DNA of 64,000 nucleotides, from NCBI RefSeq assembly GCF_001611795.1, contig NZ_CP015098.1:744001-808000 (forward strand). The letters run 5' to 3'. Below are positions 36,940-47,023 of the stretch, piece after piece. Source of the DNA: Streptomyces qaidamensis. Lineage in GTDB: Bacteria > Actinomycetota > Actinomycetes > Streptomycetales > Streptomycetaceae. How positions within the stretch are numbered: the first letter of the stretch is position 1; the number at the start of each line of letters is the position of its first letter. Below the pieces are notes generated by a model that made no database searches, had not been told where the DNA came from, and saw nothing but the letters and a program-made list of their open reading frames with translations. The position numbers and the translations under genes are program-made.

Positions 36940-39042
36940 ATGAGTGCAGCCGGGTCTCCCGAGTCCGAGGGTGACGGTCCGGTGCGCGGGTCGGCGCGCC
37001 CGAGCGGGCTGCTGGACGTGCTACGCGTGGCCTCGGTGGTCCTGGACGCCGAGGGCCGCATCGTGCTGTGGAGCCCGCAGGCCGAGGAGCTGTTCGGATA
37101 CGAGGCACGGGAGGCGCTCGGGCAGTACGCCGCCCGGATCATGGTCCACGAGCAGCACGTGGACCTCGTGGTCAAGCTGTTCGCCGATGTCATGGGCACC
37201 GGGCAGAGCTGGGCGGGGGCCTTCCCGATCCGCCGCAAGGACGGCGGCACCCGGTTGGTGGAGTTCCGCAACATGCGGCTGCTGGACGACCAGGGCGACG
37301 TCTACGCGCTCGGGCTGTGCGCCGACCAGAGCACCGTGCACCGGCTGGAGCGGGAGGTGGCGCTGTCGACGCGGATGATCGCGCAGTCACCGATCGGGCT
37401 GGCCGTGCTCGACACCGAGCTGCGGTACGTCTCGGTCAACAGGGCGCTGGAGGAGATCAACGGCGTGCCGGCCGAGGAGCACCTGGGCCGCACCCCCCGC
37501 GAGGTGGTGCCCCGGATGGACGTCGCCGCCCTGGAGGCCGCGACGCGCCGGGTTCTGGAGACGGGCACCCCGGTCGTCGACCAGTCCACGATCGGCCGCA
37601 CCCCGGCCGACCCGCACCAGGACCACGCCTGGTCGATCTCGCTGTACCGGCTGGAGAACGCCTTCGGAACCGTGCTGGGCGTGGCCGTCTCGATCGTCGA
37701 CGTCACCGAGCAGTACCGGGCGGGCATCGAGGCCGAGGCCGCACGCCGGCGGCTGGCCCTGATCGCGGACGCCTCGGGCCGGATCGGCACCACGCTGGAC
37801 CTGGACCGCACGGCCGGTGAGCTGGCCGAGGTGGCCGTGCCGGAGCTGGCCGACATCGCGGCCGTCGACCTCCTGGACGCGGTGGTGCAGGGCCGGCGCA
37901 CCAGCCTGGGCCCCGCCGAGTCGGCCGTGATCCGCGCGCTGGCGGTACAGGGGTACGACTCCGCCGAGGCCCTGGAGGCGGCGGACCCGCCCGGGCAGGT
38001 CGCCCGGTACGCCCCCGACCGGCTCGTCACCCAGTGCGTGCGCACCGCGAGCCCCGTGATGCTGCCGGAGGTCAAGGACGAGGACCTGGACCTCATCGCC
38101 CGTTCCTCCGAGGCGGCCGAGCTGCTGAGCCGGGCCGGGGTGCACTCGTATCTCGCGGTGCCGCTGATCGCGCGGGGCGAGGTGCTGGGGGCCCTGGACC
38201 TCAAGCGCACCCGCAATCCGCTGCCGTTCAGTGAGGACGACCTGCTGCTGGCACGCGAGCTGGCCGCCCGGGCCGCCGTGCAGATCGACAACGCCCGCTG
38301 GTACCAGAGTGCCCGCGAGACCGCGCTCACCCTGCAGCGCAGCCTGCTGCCCAGCCATCCGCCGGTCACGGGCGGACTGGAGGTCGCCTCCCGCTACCAG
38401 CCGGCCGGGGCCACGAGCGAGGTCGGCGGCGACTGGTTCGACGTGATCCCGCTGGACGCCGGGAAGACGGCGCTCGTCGTGGGCGATGTGATGGGCAGCG
38501 GCATCCCCGCGGCGGCGGCCATGGGCCGGCTGCGCACGGCGACCAACACCCTCGCCTCCCTCGACCTCGACCCGAACGTCCTTCTGGAGCACCTCGACAA
38601 GATCACCGCGGGTCTCGAACAGACCATCGCCACCTGCGTCTACGCCGTTCACGACCCGCATCTGCGACAGTGCCGGATCGCCAACGCCGGACATCTGCCG
38701 CCGGTGCGCGTCCGGCCGGGCCTGCCCCCGGAGCTGCTCGACCTGCCGACGGGAGTGCCGCTCGGCGTGGGCGGTGTCGCCTTCTCCACCACCACCGTCG
38801 ACCTCGAACCCGGCGACCGGCTGGTGTTCTACACCGACGGCCTCGTCGAGACCCGGCGCGACCCGCTCGACGAACGGCTCGGCACCCTGCTGTCCCTGCT
38901 AGACGGACCCGACCGGCCGCTGGAAGAGGTCTGCGACCTGCTGCTGCGCACCCTGCACGAGCCGGACAACTTCGACGACGTGGCGCTGCTCATCGCGCGG
39001 GCGACCCCGCCGGAGCGAGGGCCTACGGGCTCTACGGCCTGA
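36940..39042 (+). CDS. PAS-PAS-GAF-PP2C (SpoIIE) phosphatase
   Basis: A 700-residue soluble protein starting at ATG 36940 behind GAAGGCGGGG. Order: PAS (about 22-130, VASVVLDAEGRIVLWSPQAE), PAS (about 145-255, MIAQSPIGLAVLDTELRYVS), GAF (about 270-440, HSYLAVPLIARGEVLGALDL) and PP2C/SpoIIE (about 455-690, EVGGDWFDVIPLDAGKTALV, GDVMGSGIPAAAAMGRLRTA, VFYTDGLVETRRD and FDDVALLIAR). It lacks the HATPase kinase domain of the 22540 protein and would reverse phosphorylation of an anti-sigma antagonist set by another kinase. Its last 11 bases overlap the end of the convergent methyltransferase gene. Confidence 0.92.
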   Translation: MSAAGSPESEGDGPVRGSARPSGLLDVLRVASVVLDAEGRIVLWSPQAEELFGYEAREALGQYAARIMVHEQHVDLVVKLFADVMGTGQSWAGAFPIRRKDGGTRLVEFRNMRLLDDQGDVYALGLCADQSTVHRLEREVALSTRMIAQSPIGLAVLDTELRYVSVNRALEEINGVPAEEHLGRTPREVVPRMDVAALEAATRRVLETGTPVVDQSTIGRTPADPHQDHAWSISLYRLENAFGTVLGVAVSIVDVTEQYRAGIEAEAARRRLALIADASGRIGTTLDLDRTAGELAEVAVPELADIAAVDLLDAVVQGRRTSLGPAESAVIRALAVQGYDSAEALEAADPPGQVARYAPDRLVTQCVRTASPVMLPEVKDEDLDLIARSSEAAELLSRAGVHSYLAVPLIARGEVLGALDLKRTRNPLPFSEDDLLLARELAARAAVQIDNARWYQSARETALTLQRSLLPSHPPVTGGLEVASRYQPAGATSEVGGDWFDVIPLDAGKTALVVGDVMGSGIPAAAAMGRLRTATNTLASLDLDPNVLLEHLDKITAGLEQTIATCVYAVHDPHLRQCRIANAGHLPPVRVRPGLPPELLDLPTGVPLGVGGVAFSTTTVDLEPGDRLVFYTDGLVETRRDPLDERLGTLLSLLDGPDRPLEEVCDLLLRTLHEPDNFDDVALLIARATPPERGPTGSTA

Positions 39043-39838
39043 CGCCGATCACCACGTGGGCGTAACGCTCCTCCGACACGGCCAGCCGTGCCGCCAGGCC
39101 GGTGCGCGCGAAGGCCTCGACGGCGGCCGGGGCCTGGTGCCGGCTCGTCTCCACCAGGACGCAGCCGCCGGGGGCGAGCCAGCGGGGCGCCTCGGCCGCG
39201 ACCCTGCGCAGCACGTCGAGGCCGTCCGTGCCGCCGTCGAGGGCGGCCAGCGGCTCGTGGTCGCGGGCCTCCTGCGGCAGTAGGCCGATCTCGTCGCTCG
39301 GCACGTACGGCACGTTGGCCGCGAGGATGCCGACGCGGCCGCGCAGAGCGACGGGCAGCGCCTCGAACAGATCGCCCTGGTGGACCTGCCCGCCGGCCGC
39401 GGCGACGTTGCCGCGGGCGCACCGCACGGCGGCCGGGTCGATGTCGGCGGCGTGCAGTTCGACGCCGCCTAGCGCGGCGGCCAGCGCCGCTCCGACGGCG
39501 CCCGAGCCGCAGCACAGGTCCACGACGACGGCGGCCGCGGGCGCCCGCTCCAGGGCCTGCTCCACCAGGAACTCGGTGCGCCGGCGCGGCACGAAGACAC
39601 CGGGGGCGACGGCGATGCGCAGACCCCGGAACTCGGCCCAGCCGACGACGAGTTCGAGCGGCAGACCGGCGACGCGGCGCTCGACCATGGCGGCGGCCTC
39701 GGCCGGGGTGCGCGCGGTAGCGAGGATCAACTCGGCCTCGTCCTCGGCGAAGACGCACCCCGCGGTGCGCAGGGCGGTGACCACCGCGTCACGGGACGGC
39801 GGCGCGGAAGGGGACATGGAGGAAGACACAGACGGCAT
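39032..39838 (-). CDS. PrmC/HemK-like protein-glutamine N5-methyltransferase (putative)
   Basis: A 268-residue protein starting at ATG 39838. It has an N-terminal helical part and a class I SAM fold: VVDLCCGSGAVGAALAAALG (motif I) and HAADIDPAAVRCARGNVAAA. The catalytic motif reads NVPYVPSDE (N175) instead of the usual NPPY. This N-V-P-Y form is seen in the PrmC-related subgroup rather than in the release-factor enzyme itself. A true prmC normally sits beside prfA, which is not here, so the target is uncertain. It converges on and overlaps the phosphatase gene by 11 bp. Confidence 0.82.
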   Translation of the reverse strand: MPSVSSSMSPSAPPSRDAVVTALRTAGCVFAEDEAELILATARTPAEAAAMVERRVAGLPLELVVGWAEFRGLRIAVAPGVFVPRRRTEFLVEQALERAPAAAVVVDLCCGSGAVGAALAAALGGVELHAADIDPAAVRCARGNVAAAGGQVHQGDLFEALPVALRGRVGILAANVPYVPSDEIGLLPQEARDHEPLAALDGGTDGLDVLRRVAAEAPRWLAPGGCVLVETSRHQAPAAVEAFARTGLAARLAVSEERYAHVVIGVRP

Positions 39839-40058
39839 GGAAGCCCAGAGCCTTTCGGGAACCGAAGGGCGCTCCGGCGATCGCCTACGACCGGCGATCC
39901 GCGCGACGTCGAGGGGAGAGCACCCGAGCTGACACAGCGGTAATGGGTCTCACCTCCTCGGCTTCCGACGACCGGGTCCTCCCCGGCCGGACGGCAACCC
40001 TACCCGAACGACCGGCCGCCCCATATGACGATCATGACGCCGCCCGGTCAAGTGGTTG

Positions 40059-40070
40059 GGTTGTGCAACC
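40059..40070. promoter_or_regulatory. MarR-type operator upstream of marR
   Basis: GGTTGTGCAACC is a perfect 12-bp palindrome 39-50 bp before the marR start. It carries the same TTGTGCAAC half-site as the fadH operator at 36041-36060. Confidence 0.7.
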
Positions 40071-40108
40071 ATGGAAGGAGCCGTGCAGCACCGTGGTGAG
40101 GAGGTCCC

Positions 40109-40522
40109 GTGCACAGCGCCGACGCCGTGGAGACCATCCAGCGGGAGATGACGGTCTTCGCCCGCCGCGCCCGGGCCGCCGCGGGCCGGATGCACCCCGA
40201 GCTGTCGCTGGTGTCGTACACGCTGCTGGGGCACCTGGAGGAGAGCGGCGGATGCCGGGCCACCGACCTGGCCGCCCACTACGCCCTGGACAAGTCCACC
40301 GTCAGCCGCCAGGTGGCGGGTCTGGAGCGCGCCGGCCTCATCGAGCGCCGCCCCGACCCGGCGGACCAGCGTGTCCAGGTCCTGCACCTGACACGGTCCG
40401 GGCTGCACATCCTGGCCCAGGTCACCGAGAGCCGCCGGGCGGCCTTCCGGGAGCGCCTGGCCGGCTGGCCGGAGGAGGACCTGAGCCGGTTCGCGGAGTA
40501 CCTCGTGCGCTACAACGCGTAG
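40109..40522 (+). CDS. MarR family transcriptional regulator
   Basis: A 137-residue protein with GTG start at 40109 behind GAGGT. The winged helix runs from SYTLLGHLEESGGCRATDLA through AAHYALDKSTVSRQVAGLER to GLIERRPDPADQRVQVLHLT, whose DxR wing is typical of MarR. Dimerisation helices lie at both ends. It is followed by the molybdoenzyme/reductase pair 112 bp downstream, which it may control along with itself and, by shared half-site, fadH. The ligand is unknown. Confidence 0.9.
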   Translation: MHSADAVETIQREMTVFARRARAAAGRMHPELSLVSYTLLGHLEESGGCRATDLAAHYALDKSTVSRQVAGLERAGLIERRPDPADQRVQVLHLTRSGLHILAQVTESRRAAFRERLAGWPEEDLSRFAEYLVRYNA

Positions 40523-40634
40523 GCCCGGTCCCGGCCGGCGGGACCAGGACACCCTGCACGTACGGTTGAGGACGCAAACACCGAGCACACCGGTCCGGCG
40601 GGGCACCGCCGGCCCGGCCCGGAGGCACCACCGC

Positions 40635-41232
<598 letters not shown>

Positions 41233-41240
<8 letters not shown>

Positions 41241-41988
41241 GACCTTCGTGCCCCCCACGCGGCTCGCCGTGCCCGGGCGCATCGCCGTGAGCGAGCAGGC
41301 CGCGTCCGAGTGGCAGAGCGCCACCATCACCGGGATCCGCCGCGAGACCCCGCGGGTGACCACCTTCCGGCTCGCGGTGCCGGACTGGCCGGGGCACCTG
41401 CCCGGGCAGCACCTGATGGTGCGGCTGACCGCCGAGGACGGTTACGCGGCTCAGCGGCACTACTCGATCGCGTCCGCGCCGGACGACTCCGGGCAGATCG
41501 AGCTGACCCTTGATCATGTCGAGGGCGGCGAGGTGTCGGGCTGGTTCCACACCGTCGCCCGGCCCGGCGACCGGGTCGAGGTGCGGGGGCCGGTGAGCGG
41601 CTTCTTCGCCTGGCCGGGGGACCGGCCCGCGCTGCTCATCGGGGCGGGCTCCGGCGTCGTACCGCTGATGTCGATGGTCCGGCACCACCGGGCCCGGAAC
41701 CTGACCGTGCCACTGCGGCTGGTGGTGTCGGCGCGCAGCCCCGAGGAGCTGGTCTACGCCCGGGAGTTGGGCGCGGAGACGACCGCCGTCTTCACCCGGA
41801 GCGCGCCGGAAGGTGTGAAGGTGGGACGTATGGCGGCCGCACATATGGTGCCGCTCCTGGCCGAGCAGCCCCCCGGTGGGTGGGAAGCCTATGTGTGCGG
41901 CTCCAACTCCTTCGCCGAGCATGCCTCCCGGCTGCTCGTGACGGCCGGTCAGCCGGTGGACCGGATCCGCATCGAACGTTTCGGCTGA
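41233..41988 (+). CDS. Ferredoxin-NADP reductase-like flavoprotein, partner of the molybdoenzyme
   Basis: A 251-residue protein with GTG start at 41233 inside the end of the molybdoenzyme gene. RHYSIASAPDD is the flavin-binding R-x-Y-S motif (about residue 77). LLIGAGSGVVPLMSMVRHH binds NAD(P)H, and YVCGSNSFAEHASRLLV is the C-terminal reductase signature. It has no 2Fe-2S ferredoxin domain. Overlapping genes imply a fixed ratio, with electrons passing from NAD(P)H via the flavin to the molybdenum centre. Confidence 0.9.
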
Positions 41989-42198
41989 CCCCGCTGTTTT
42001 GCCGCGGTGACGCCGGGCACCCAGCCGGAGGGCCGCGGCGGGCCGCTCCGCTGTGCCCACAAACGCGGGGCGATCGGCGAGCGCCGGAGGGGGTACTCCG
42101 TCCGTGAGGGCACTCGCGCGCGTGGCGTGATGCGGAGGGAGCGGCGGCGCACGGCCGGTCCGGGCCTCCGGCCGCGGGGTGACGGCGAGGAGGTGCAC

Positions 42199-42783
42199 AT
42201 GCGAACCCGGGTGCGCGGCTGGCGTTGGCGGAGCAGTCCGCTGCGACGCCGGTCGGATGTCGTGGAAGCGTGGACGGTACTGGCGGTGGCCGTCCTCATC
42301 CTCGTGGGCGCGCCGCTGGCCGGAACGGCGGCCGCCCGGTGGGCGCACGGCGAGGCGAAGTCGGTGTCGGCGGAGCAGCGGGCCGAGCGGCACCGCGTCC
42401 GGGCCGAGGTGATCGACAGGAACGGCGACTCGCTGCCCTCGGTGCAGGCGGGCGGGCAGCACGCCTACCGGGCGACCGTGCGCTGGACCGAGCCGGGTGA
42501 AGGCACGCGCACCGCGACGGCCCGGGTTCCCGCGGACACCCGGCAGGGCGAGACCGTGGATGTCTGGTTCGACGCCCGGGGCCGCAACGTGCTGCCGCCG
42601 GTGGACGGAGCGGCGGTCTGGCAGCACACCCTCACCATCGGTACCTGCGCGGCGGGCGGTGCGGTGTTCGTGGTGCTCTTCGGCCATGTCCTGGTGCGCC
42701 GGGTGGCGCTGCGCCACCGGCTGGCCGAGTGGGACCGGGCATGGGCCCGTACGGAACCGCAGTGGACGCACCGCGACGCGTGA
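42199..42783 (+). CDS. Rv1733c-family membrane protein (second copy)
   Basis: A 194-residue protein starting at ATG 42199 behind GAGGAGG. Two membrane helices (about residues 26-48 and 138-162) flank an extracytoplasmic domain with YRATVRWTEPGEGTRTATAR and VDVWFDARGRNVLPPVDGAA. The C-terminal HRLAEWDRAWARTEPQW matches the ending of the minus-strand copy at 7693-8274 (RRLAQWDAEWKRID). Both keep SDVVEAW or VDVVEAW before the first helix. Function is unknown in the family. Confidence 0.82.
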   Translation: MRTRVRGWRWRSSPLRRRSDVVEAWTVLAVAVLILVGAPLAGTAAARWAHGEAKSVSAEQRAERHRVRAEVIDRNGDSLPSVQAGGQHAYRATVRWTEPGEGTRTATARVPADTRQGETVDVWFDARGRNVLPPVDGAAVWQHTLTIGTCAAGGAVFVVLFGHVLVRRVALRHRLAEWDRAWARTEPQWTHRDA

Positions 42784-42924
42784 GACGCGGCGGCGGATCC
42801 CCGCGCCGGTGGCCGGTACCCCGGAGTCCGGCCGGATCAACACCCTGGCCAGTCCTCCGATCACTCACGTAATGTGATCATCCGTACTGCCCTCGTAGCT
42901 GCTCCTCATCCAAGGCGGTCCTCC

Positions 42925-43893
42925 ATGGCCCTGTTCGACCTTCCGATCGACGAACTCCGCGAGTACCGCAGCGCGGCCACCGAACCCGAGGACTTCGACG
43001 CGTTCTGGTCCAAGACCCTCCAGGAGGCGCGGGGGCACGATCTGGACGCCCGCTTCGAACCGGTCGACACGGGCCTGTCCACCGTGCAGGTGTTCGACGT
43101 GACGTTCGCCGGTTTCGGCGGTCATCCGGTCAAAGGCTGGCTGATACTCCCGGCCGGGGCGGACGGGCCGCTGCCACTGGTCGTGGAGTTCATCGGCTAC
43201 GGCGGCGGACGCGGGCTGCCCCACGAACACCTGCTGTGGGCGTCCTCGGGCCGGGCGCACTTCGTGATGGACACCCGCGGGCAGGGCAGCGCCTGGGGCG
43301 GGGGCGGGGGCACGGCGGACCCGGTGGGCGGTGCGCCCGCGTACCCCGGCTTCATGACGCGCGGCATGGACGCCCCGGAGAACTACTACTACCGCCGGGT
43401 CTACACGGACGCCGTGCGTGCCGTGGAGGCGGCCCGCTCGCACCCCCTGACCGACCCGGCGCGCACGGTGGCCGTGGGTTCCAGCCAGGGCGGCGGCATC
43501 ACGATCGCGGTGGGCGGCCTGGTCCCGGACCTGGCGGGTATCGCGCCGGACGTGCCGTTCCTGTGCGATTTCCCGCGTGCGGCGACGATCACGGACCGGC
43601 ACCCGTACCGGGAGATCGGCCTCTACCTCAAGACGCACCGCGGCCGCACCGAGGACGCCCTGCGCACGCTGTCCTACTTCGACGGCGTGCACTTCGCCGC
43701 CCGCGGCCGGGCACCGGCGCTCTTCTCGGCCGCCCTGGAGGACCAGACCTGCCCGCCCTCGACCGTCTTCGCGGCGTTCAACGCGTGGAGCCACGAGGAC
43801 AAGGCGATCGAGGTCTACGACTTCAACGACCACGAGGGCGGCGGTCCGTTCCAGCAGGCGCTCAAGCTGCGCTGGATGCGCTCGTACATCTGA
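42925..43893 (+). CDS. Acetylxylan esterase / cephalosporin-C deacetylase family hydrolase
   Basis: A 322-residue cytoplasmic protein starting at ATG 42925. It opens MALFDLPIDELREYRSAATE and PEDFDAFWSKTL, as AXE1/CAH family members do. The nucleophile is S187 in GSSQGGG; ARGRAPALFSAALEDQTCPP and FNDHEGGG provide the acid and histidine. RGQGSAWGGG helps shape the oxyanion hole. Enzymes of the family remove acetyl groups from xylo-oligosaccharides and antibiotics. No signal peptide, so it acts on imported sugar esters. No xylan genes are adjacent. Confidence 0.9.
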   Translation: MALFDLPIDELREYRSAATEPEDFDAFWSKTLQEARGHDLDARFEPVDTGLSTVQVFDVTFAGFGGHPVKGWLILPAGADGPLPLVVEFIGYGGGRGLPHEHLLWASSGRAHFVMDTRGQGSAWGGGGGTADPVGGAPAYPGFMTRGMDAPENYYYRRVYTDAVRAVEAARSHPLTDPARTVAVGSSQGGGITIAVGGLVPDLAGIAPDVPFLCDFPRAATITDRHPYREIGLYLKTHRGRTEDALRTLSYFDGVHFAARGRAPALFSAALEDQTCPPSTVFAAFNAWSHEDKAIEVYDFNDHEGGGPFQQALKLRWMRSYI

Positions 43894-44005
43894 TCCGGCC
43901 GTTCACCCCCGGCGGGGTTCCACCCGGTCCGACCGGTCGGTACGTTCATCGCGCCCGGGCCGCGACGCGGCGGCCCGGGCCTGAGACGGTCGGCGGAGGG
44001 GGCTC

Positions 44006-45172
44006 ATGTCCGAAAACGAGATGCAGGTGCGCGGTCACTGCGACGCGCGGTTCACGGCCGTACGCAAGGCGTTCGAGGAGAATTTCCGGGAGCGGGACGA
44101 GCTGGGCGCCGCGGTGGCCGTCACCGTCGACGGCGAGACCGTGGTGGATCTGTGGGGCGGCTGGGCGGACGCGGCCCGCTCCCGCCCCTGGGAGCGGGAC
44201 ACGCTGGTCAACGTGTGGTCCACGACCAAGGGGCCGGTGGCGCTGTGCGCGCACATCCTCGCCGACCGGGGTCTGCTGGATCTGGACGCGCCGGTGGCCG
44301 TGTACTGGCCCGAGTTCGCGGCGGCGGGCAAGGAGAAGGTCCTCGTCCGGCACCTGTTGTCCCACCGCGCCGGCCTGGCCGGCCTGCGCGAGCCGCACGC
44401 GCTGGAGCAGCTCTACGACTGGGAGCTGACCACGCAGCGGCTCGCGGCGACCGAGCCCTGGTGGGAGCCGGGCACCCGGTCCGGCTACCACGCGCTGACC
44501 TACGGCCACCTGGTCGGCGAGGTCGTACGGCGGGTGTCGGGTCTGCGGCCGGGGGCCTTCCTGGCGCGGGAGGTGACGGAGCCGCTCGCCATCGACTTCC
44601 GCATCGGACTGCCGGAGCGGGATGCCGGCCGGGCTGCCGAACCGGTCCAGCCGGCGGTCGCGGCGAGCAGTGAACAGGCGGCGCTGTTTGCCCAGTTGGC
44701 GCCCGCAGCCGTCGCGGCGCTGACCAACCCGGCGGTGTCCGCCGCCGCGGCCGGCACGCCCGGCTGGCGGGCCGCGGAGATCCCGGCGGCGAACGGGCAC
44801 GGCACCGCGCGGGCCGTCGCCGGGCTGTACGGCGTCTTCGCGGGGCGCGGCTCGTACGGGGGCCGTCGCATCCTGTCCCCGGAGGCGGCAGAGCGGGTGC
44901 GCGAGGGGCAGGGCAGCTGCCGGGACCTGGTGCTCGGCGCCGGGTTCGAGCACGAGACGGAGGTCGGCCTCGGGCTCTGGCTCAGCGGCCCCGACGGCTC
45001 GTACGGGCCCAACCCGCGCGCTTTCGGACACGACGGCTTCGGTGGTTCCTGCGGACTCGCCGACCCGGAGGCGGGGGTGTCCCTGGGCTATGTGATGAAC
45101 CGGATGGGGCCCCGTATCGCCAACGACCCGCGGAAGACGGCGTTGGTCGGCGCCTTGTACAGCGCGCTGTGA
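44006..45172 (+). CDS. Serine hydrolase of the beta-lactamase/EstB family
   Basis: A 388-residue protein starting at ATG 44006. S72-T-T-K75 (NVWSTTKGP) is the S-x-x-K catalytic motif, and YHALTYGHLVGEVVRRVSG is the YxN-type region. HDGFGGSCGLADPEAGVSLG supplies the third motif (a GxG-like HDG). There is no signal peptide. Members of this group (EstB-like, class C beta-lactamase fold) are mostly esterases rather than penicillin-binding enzymes. It stands alone between the deacetylase and the GntR gene. Confidence 0.88.
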   Translation: MSENEMQVRGHCDARFTAVRKAFEENFRERDELGAAVAVTVDGETVVDLWGGWADAARSRPWERDTLVNVWSTTKGPVALCAHILADRGLLDLDAPVAVYWPEFAAAGKEKVLVRHLLSHRAGLAGLREPHALEQLYDWELTTQRLAATEPWWEPGTRSGYHALTYGHLVGEVVRRVSGLRPGAFLAREVTEPLAIDFRIGLPERDAGRAAEPVQPAVAASSEQAALFAQLAPAAVAALTNPAVSAAAAGTPGWRAAEIPAANGHGTARAVAGLYGVFAGRGSYGGRRILSPEAAERVREGQGSCRDLVLGAGFEHETEVGLGLWLSGPDGSYGPNPRAFGHDGFGGSCGLADPEAGVSLGYVMNRMGPRIANDPRKTALVGALYSAL

Positions 45173-45224
45173 CGGCGGGCACGGGCGGGCCGGTTTCGGC
45201 CGATCCGCCCGGCCACCCTTCCCA

Positions 45225-45240
45225 ATTGGTTTAGACCAAT
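45225..45240. promoter_or_regulatory. dre-like operator upstream of the GntR gene
   Basis: ATTGGTTTAGACCAAT is an inverted repeat (ATTGGT / ACCAAT around TTAG) 63 bp before the regulator start. The DasR responsive element of Streptomyces has the form (A/C)TGGTCTAGACCA(G/C)T, which this closely resembles. It could be read by the adjacent GntR protein or by DasR. Confidence 0.65.
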
Positions 45241-45302
45241 GCTAGATGTGATGGCGCACCGAGCCCGAACGGCTACCGAACGTCACCCACAGGAGGGGCG
45301 GC

Positions 45303-46112
45303 ATGGCCCGCACCACCCCGCACGCCCCCCCGTCGGCCGGGGGAGAGCCCCTGTACCGCCGGATCGCGACGGAGTTGCTCGGCGAACTGCACGACGGCAC
45401 CGTCCCGCCCGGTGAACGACTGCCCGGGGAAAGGCGGTTGGCCGGTCACTTCGGGGTGAGCCGGGAGACCGTACGGCAGGCGCTGGAGCTGCTGCGCCGC
45501 GACGGCCTCGTCGCCACCGACCGGCGCGGCAGTCACGCCACCCTGCCCGGCCTGCCGGTCGAGACCCCGGCGTCGCTCACCTTTCCGGTCGGGGCCCGGA
45601 CGGCGGCCCCGGGCGGCGTCGCCCGCGCCACGGTCACCTGGGAGGCTCCCCCGGCGGACCACGCCGAGGCCCTGGAACTGGCCCCCGGCCGCCCGACCCT
45701 GGTTCACCGCTACCGGTACGCGGCCGCCGACGGGCAGGGCCTGCGGACCGCCGTGACCTCGTTCTCCGCCGTGGCACTCGCGGAGGTGGAGGAGCTGGCG
45801 CGTTATCGCGACCGCGCCGACGGCACCGCCTCCGCACAGCTGCGGCGGGCCTACGACTGGATGCGCCGGGCCGGTCTGACCCTGCACCACCGCGATGCCA
45901 TCACCCCTCTCGCGAGCACTCCGTCGGTACGGGTCACCCGGCGGGTGCACGACCAGTACGCGCGCCCGCTGGAGATCACCGATCTCGTGGTGGACGCCCA
46001 ACGGGACGCACTCATCTACGAGTTCACACTGCCGGGCCGGGCGGCGCAGACCGCGACGGACCGGCGCCGGCCACCCGTTCGGCGGACCGCCGGCCCCAGT
46101 CACCGGAGATGA
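45303..46112 (+). CDS. GntR family regulator, HutC/UTRA type
   Basis: A 269-residue protein starting at ATG 45303 behind AGGAGGGG. The DNA-binding domain is [20 protein letters not shown], then [20 protein letters not shown] and [20 protein letters not shown]. Residues about 100-250 are a UTRA effector domain ([40 protein letters not shown]). It starts 63 bp after a dre-like operator, so self-regulation is likely. The next gene is a haloperoxidase-type hydrolase 68 bp downstream, perhaps in the same unit. Confidence 0.9.
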   Translation: MARTTPHAPPSAGGEPLYRRIATELLGELHDGTVPPGERLPGERRLAGHFGVSRETVRQALELLRRDGLVATDRRGSHATLPGLPVETPASLTFPVGARTAAPGGVARATVTWEAPPADHAEALELAPGRPTLVHRYRYAAADGQGLRTAVTSFSAVALAEVEELARYRDRADGTASAQLRRAYDWMRRAGLTLHHRDAITPLASTPSVRVTRRVHDQYARPLEITDLVVDAQRDALIYEFTLPGRAAQTATDRRRPPVRRTAGPSHRR

Positions 46113-46180
46113 CAGAGATCATCGGAACACGGCACGGCTTACCCGCACGGCTTCCCCGGACGATCTTCGAGAGGATCCCC

Positions 46181-47002
46181 ATGGCCACGTTCACGACCTC
46201 CGACGGAACCGAGCTCTACTACAAGGACTGGGGCGAGGGGCAGCCGGTGGTGTTCAGCCACGGCTGGCCCCTCAACGCCGACACGTGGGACGGACAGGCC
46301 CGGCTGGTCGCCGAGCACGGCTTCCGGGCCATCGCACACGACCGCCGCGGGCACGGCCGCTCCGGACAGCCCTGGCAGGGCAACCACATGAACCGGTACG
46401 CCGACGACCTGGCCGAGCTGATCGAGGCGCTGGACCTCGGCGACGCGGTCCTGGTGGGGCATTCGACCGGCGGCGGCGAGGTGGCCCGCTACATCGGGCG
46501 GCACGGGACCGCACGGGTCGCCAAGGTGGTGCTGCTGGGCGCGGTGCCGCCGCTGATGCTGCGGACCGAGGCCAACCCGCAAGGCACGCCGAAGGAGGTC
46601 TTCGACGGGATCCGGGCCGGCGTCGCGGCGGACCGCTCACAGTTCTACTGGGAGCTGAGCGAGAGTTTCTACGGCTTCAACCGGCCCGGCGCCGCCGTGT
46701 CGGAGGGCGTGCGGCGGGCGTTCTGGATGTGGAGCATGCAGGCCGGGCTGAAGGGCGCCTACGACTGCGTCGCGCAGTTCTCGGAGACCGACTTCACCGA
46801 GGACCTTGGGCGCATCGACGTGCCGACGCTCGTCGCGCACGGGGACGACGACCAGATCGTGCCGATCGCCGCCTCGGCCCACCGGACCTCCCAGTTGGTC
46901 AAGGACGCGACGCTGAAGGTGTACCCGGGCGCGCCGCACGGCCTGGTCGGCGACTTCGAGAAGGCGTTCAACGACGATCTGCTGAACTTCCTGCGCGGCT
47001 GA
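46181..47002 (+). CDS. Alpha/beta hydrolase of the cofactor-free haloperoxidase type
   Basis: A 273-residue protein starting at ATG 46181, a methionine well inside a longer open frame, selected because [20 protein letters not shown] is the standard opening of the family. [15 protein letters not shown] is the oxyanion region. S95 in [17 protein letters not shown] is the nucleophile, and [12 protein letters not shown] and GAPHGL give the acid and histidine. Members halogenate organics in vitro through peracid formation; in vivo roles are usually ester hydrolysis. No signal peptide. Confidence 0.92.
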   Translation: MATFTTSDGTELYYKDWGEGQPVVFSHGWPLNADTWDGQARLVAEHGFRAIAHDRRGHGRSGQPWQGNHMNRYADDLAELIEALDLGDAVLVGHSTGGGEVARYIGRHGTARVAKVVLLGAVPPLMLRTEANPQGTPKEVFDGIRAGVAADRSQFYWELSESFYGFNRPGAAVSEGVRRAFWMWSMQAGLKGAYDCVAQFSETDFTEDLGRIDVPTLVAHGDDDQIVPIAASAHRTSQLVKDATLKVYPGAPHGLVGDFEKAFNDDLLNFLRG

Positions 47003-47023
47003 CGGGCATCGTGGCGCCCGGGC

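Noticed and set aside
39032..39838. The methyltransferase as the release-factor enzyme PrmC itself
   Set aside because: The catalytic motif is NVPY rather than NPPY and there is no prfA neighbour, so it is more likely a PrmC-related paralogue.
44006..45172. A genuine antibiotic-degrading beta-lactamase
   Set aside because: No signal peptide and an EstB-like set of motifs; esterase is the more careful call.
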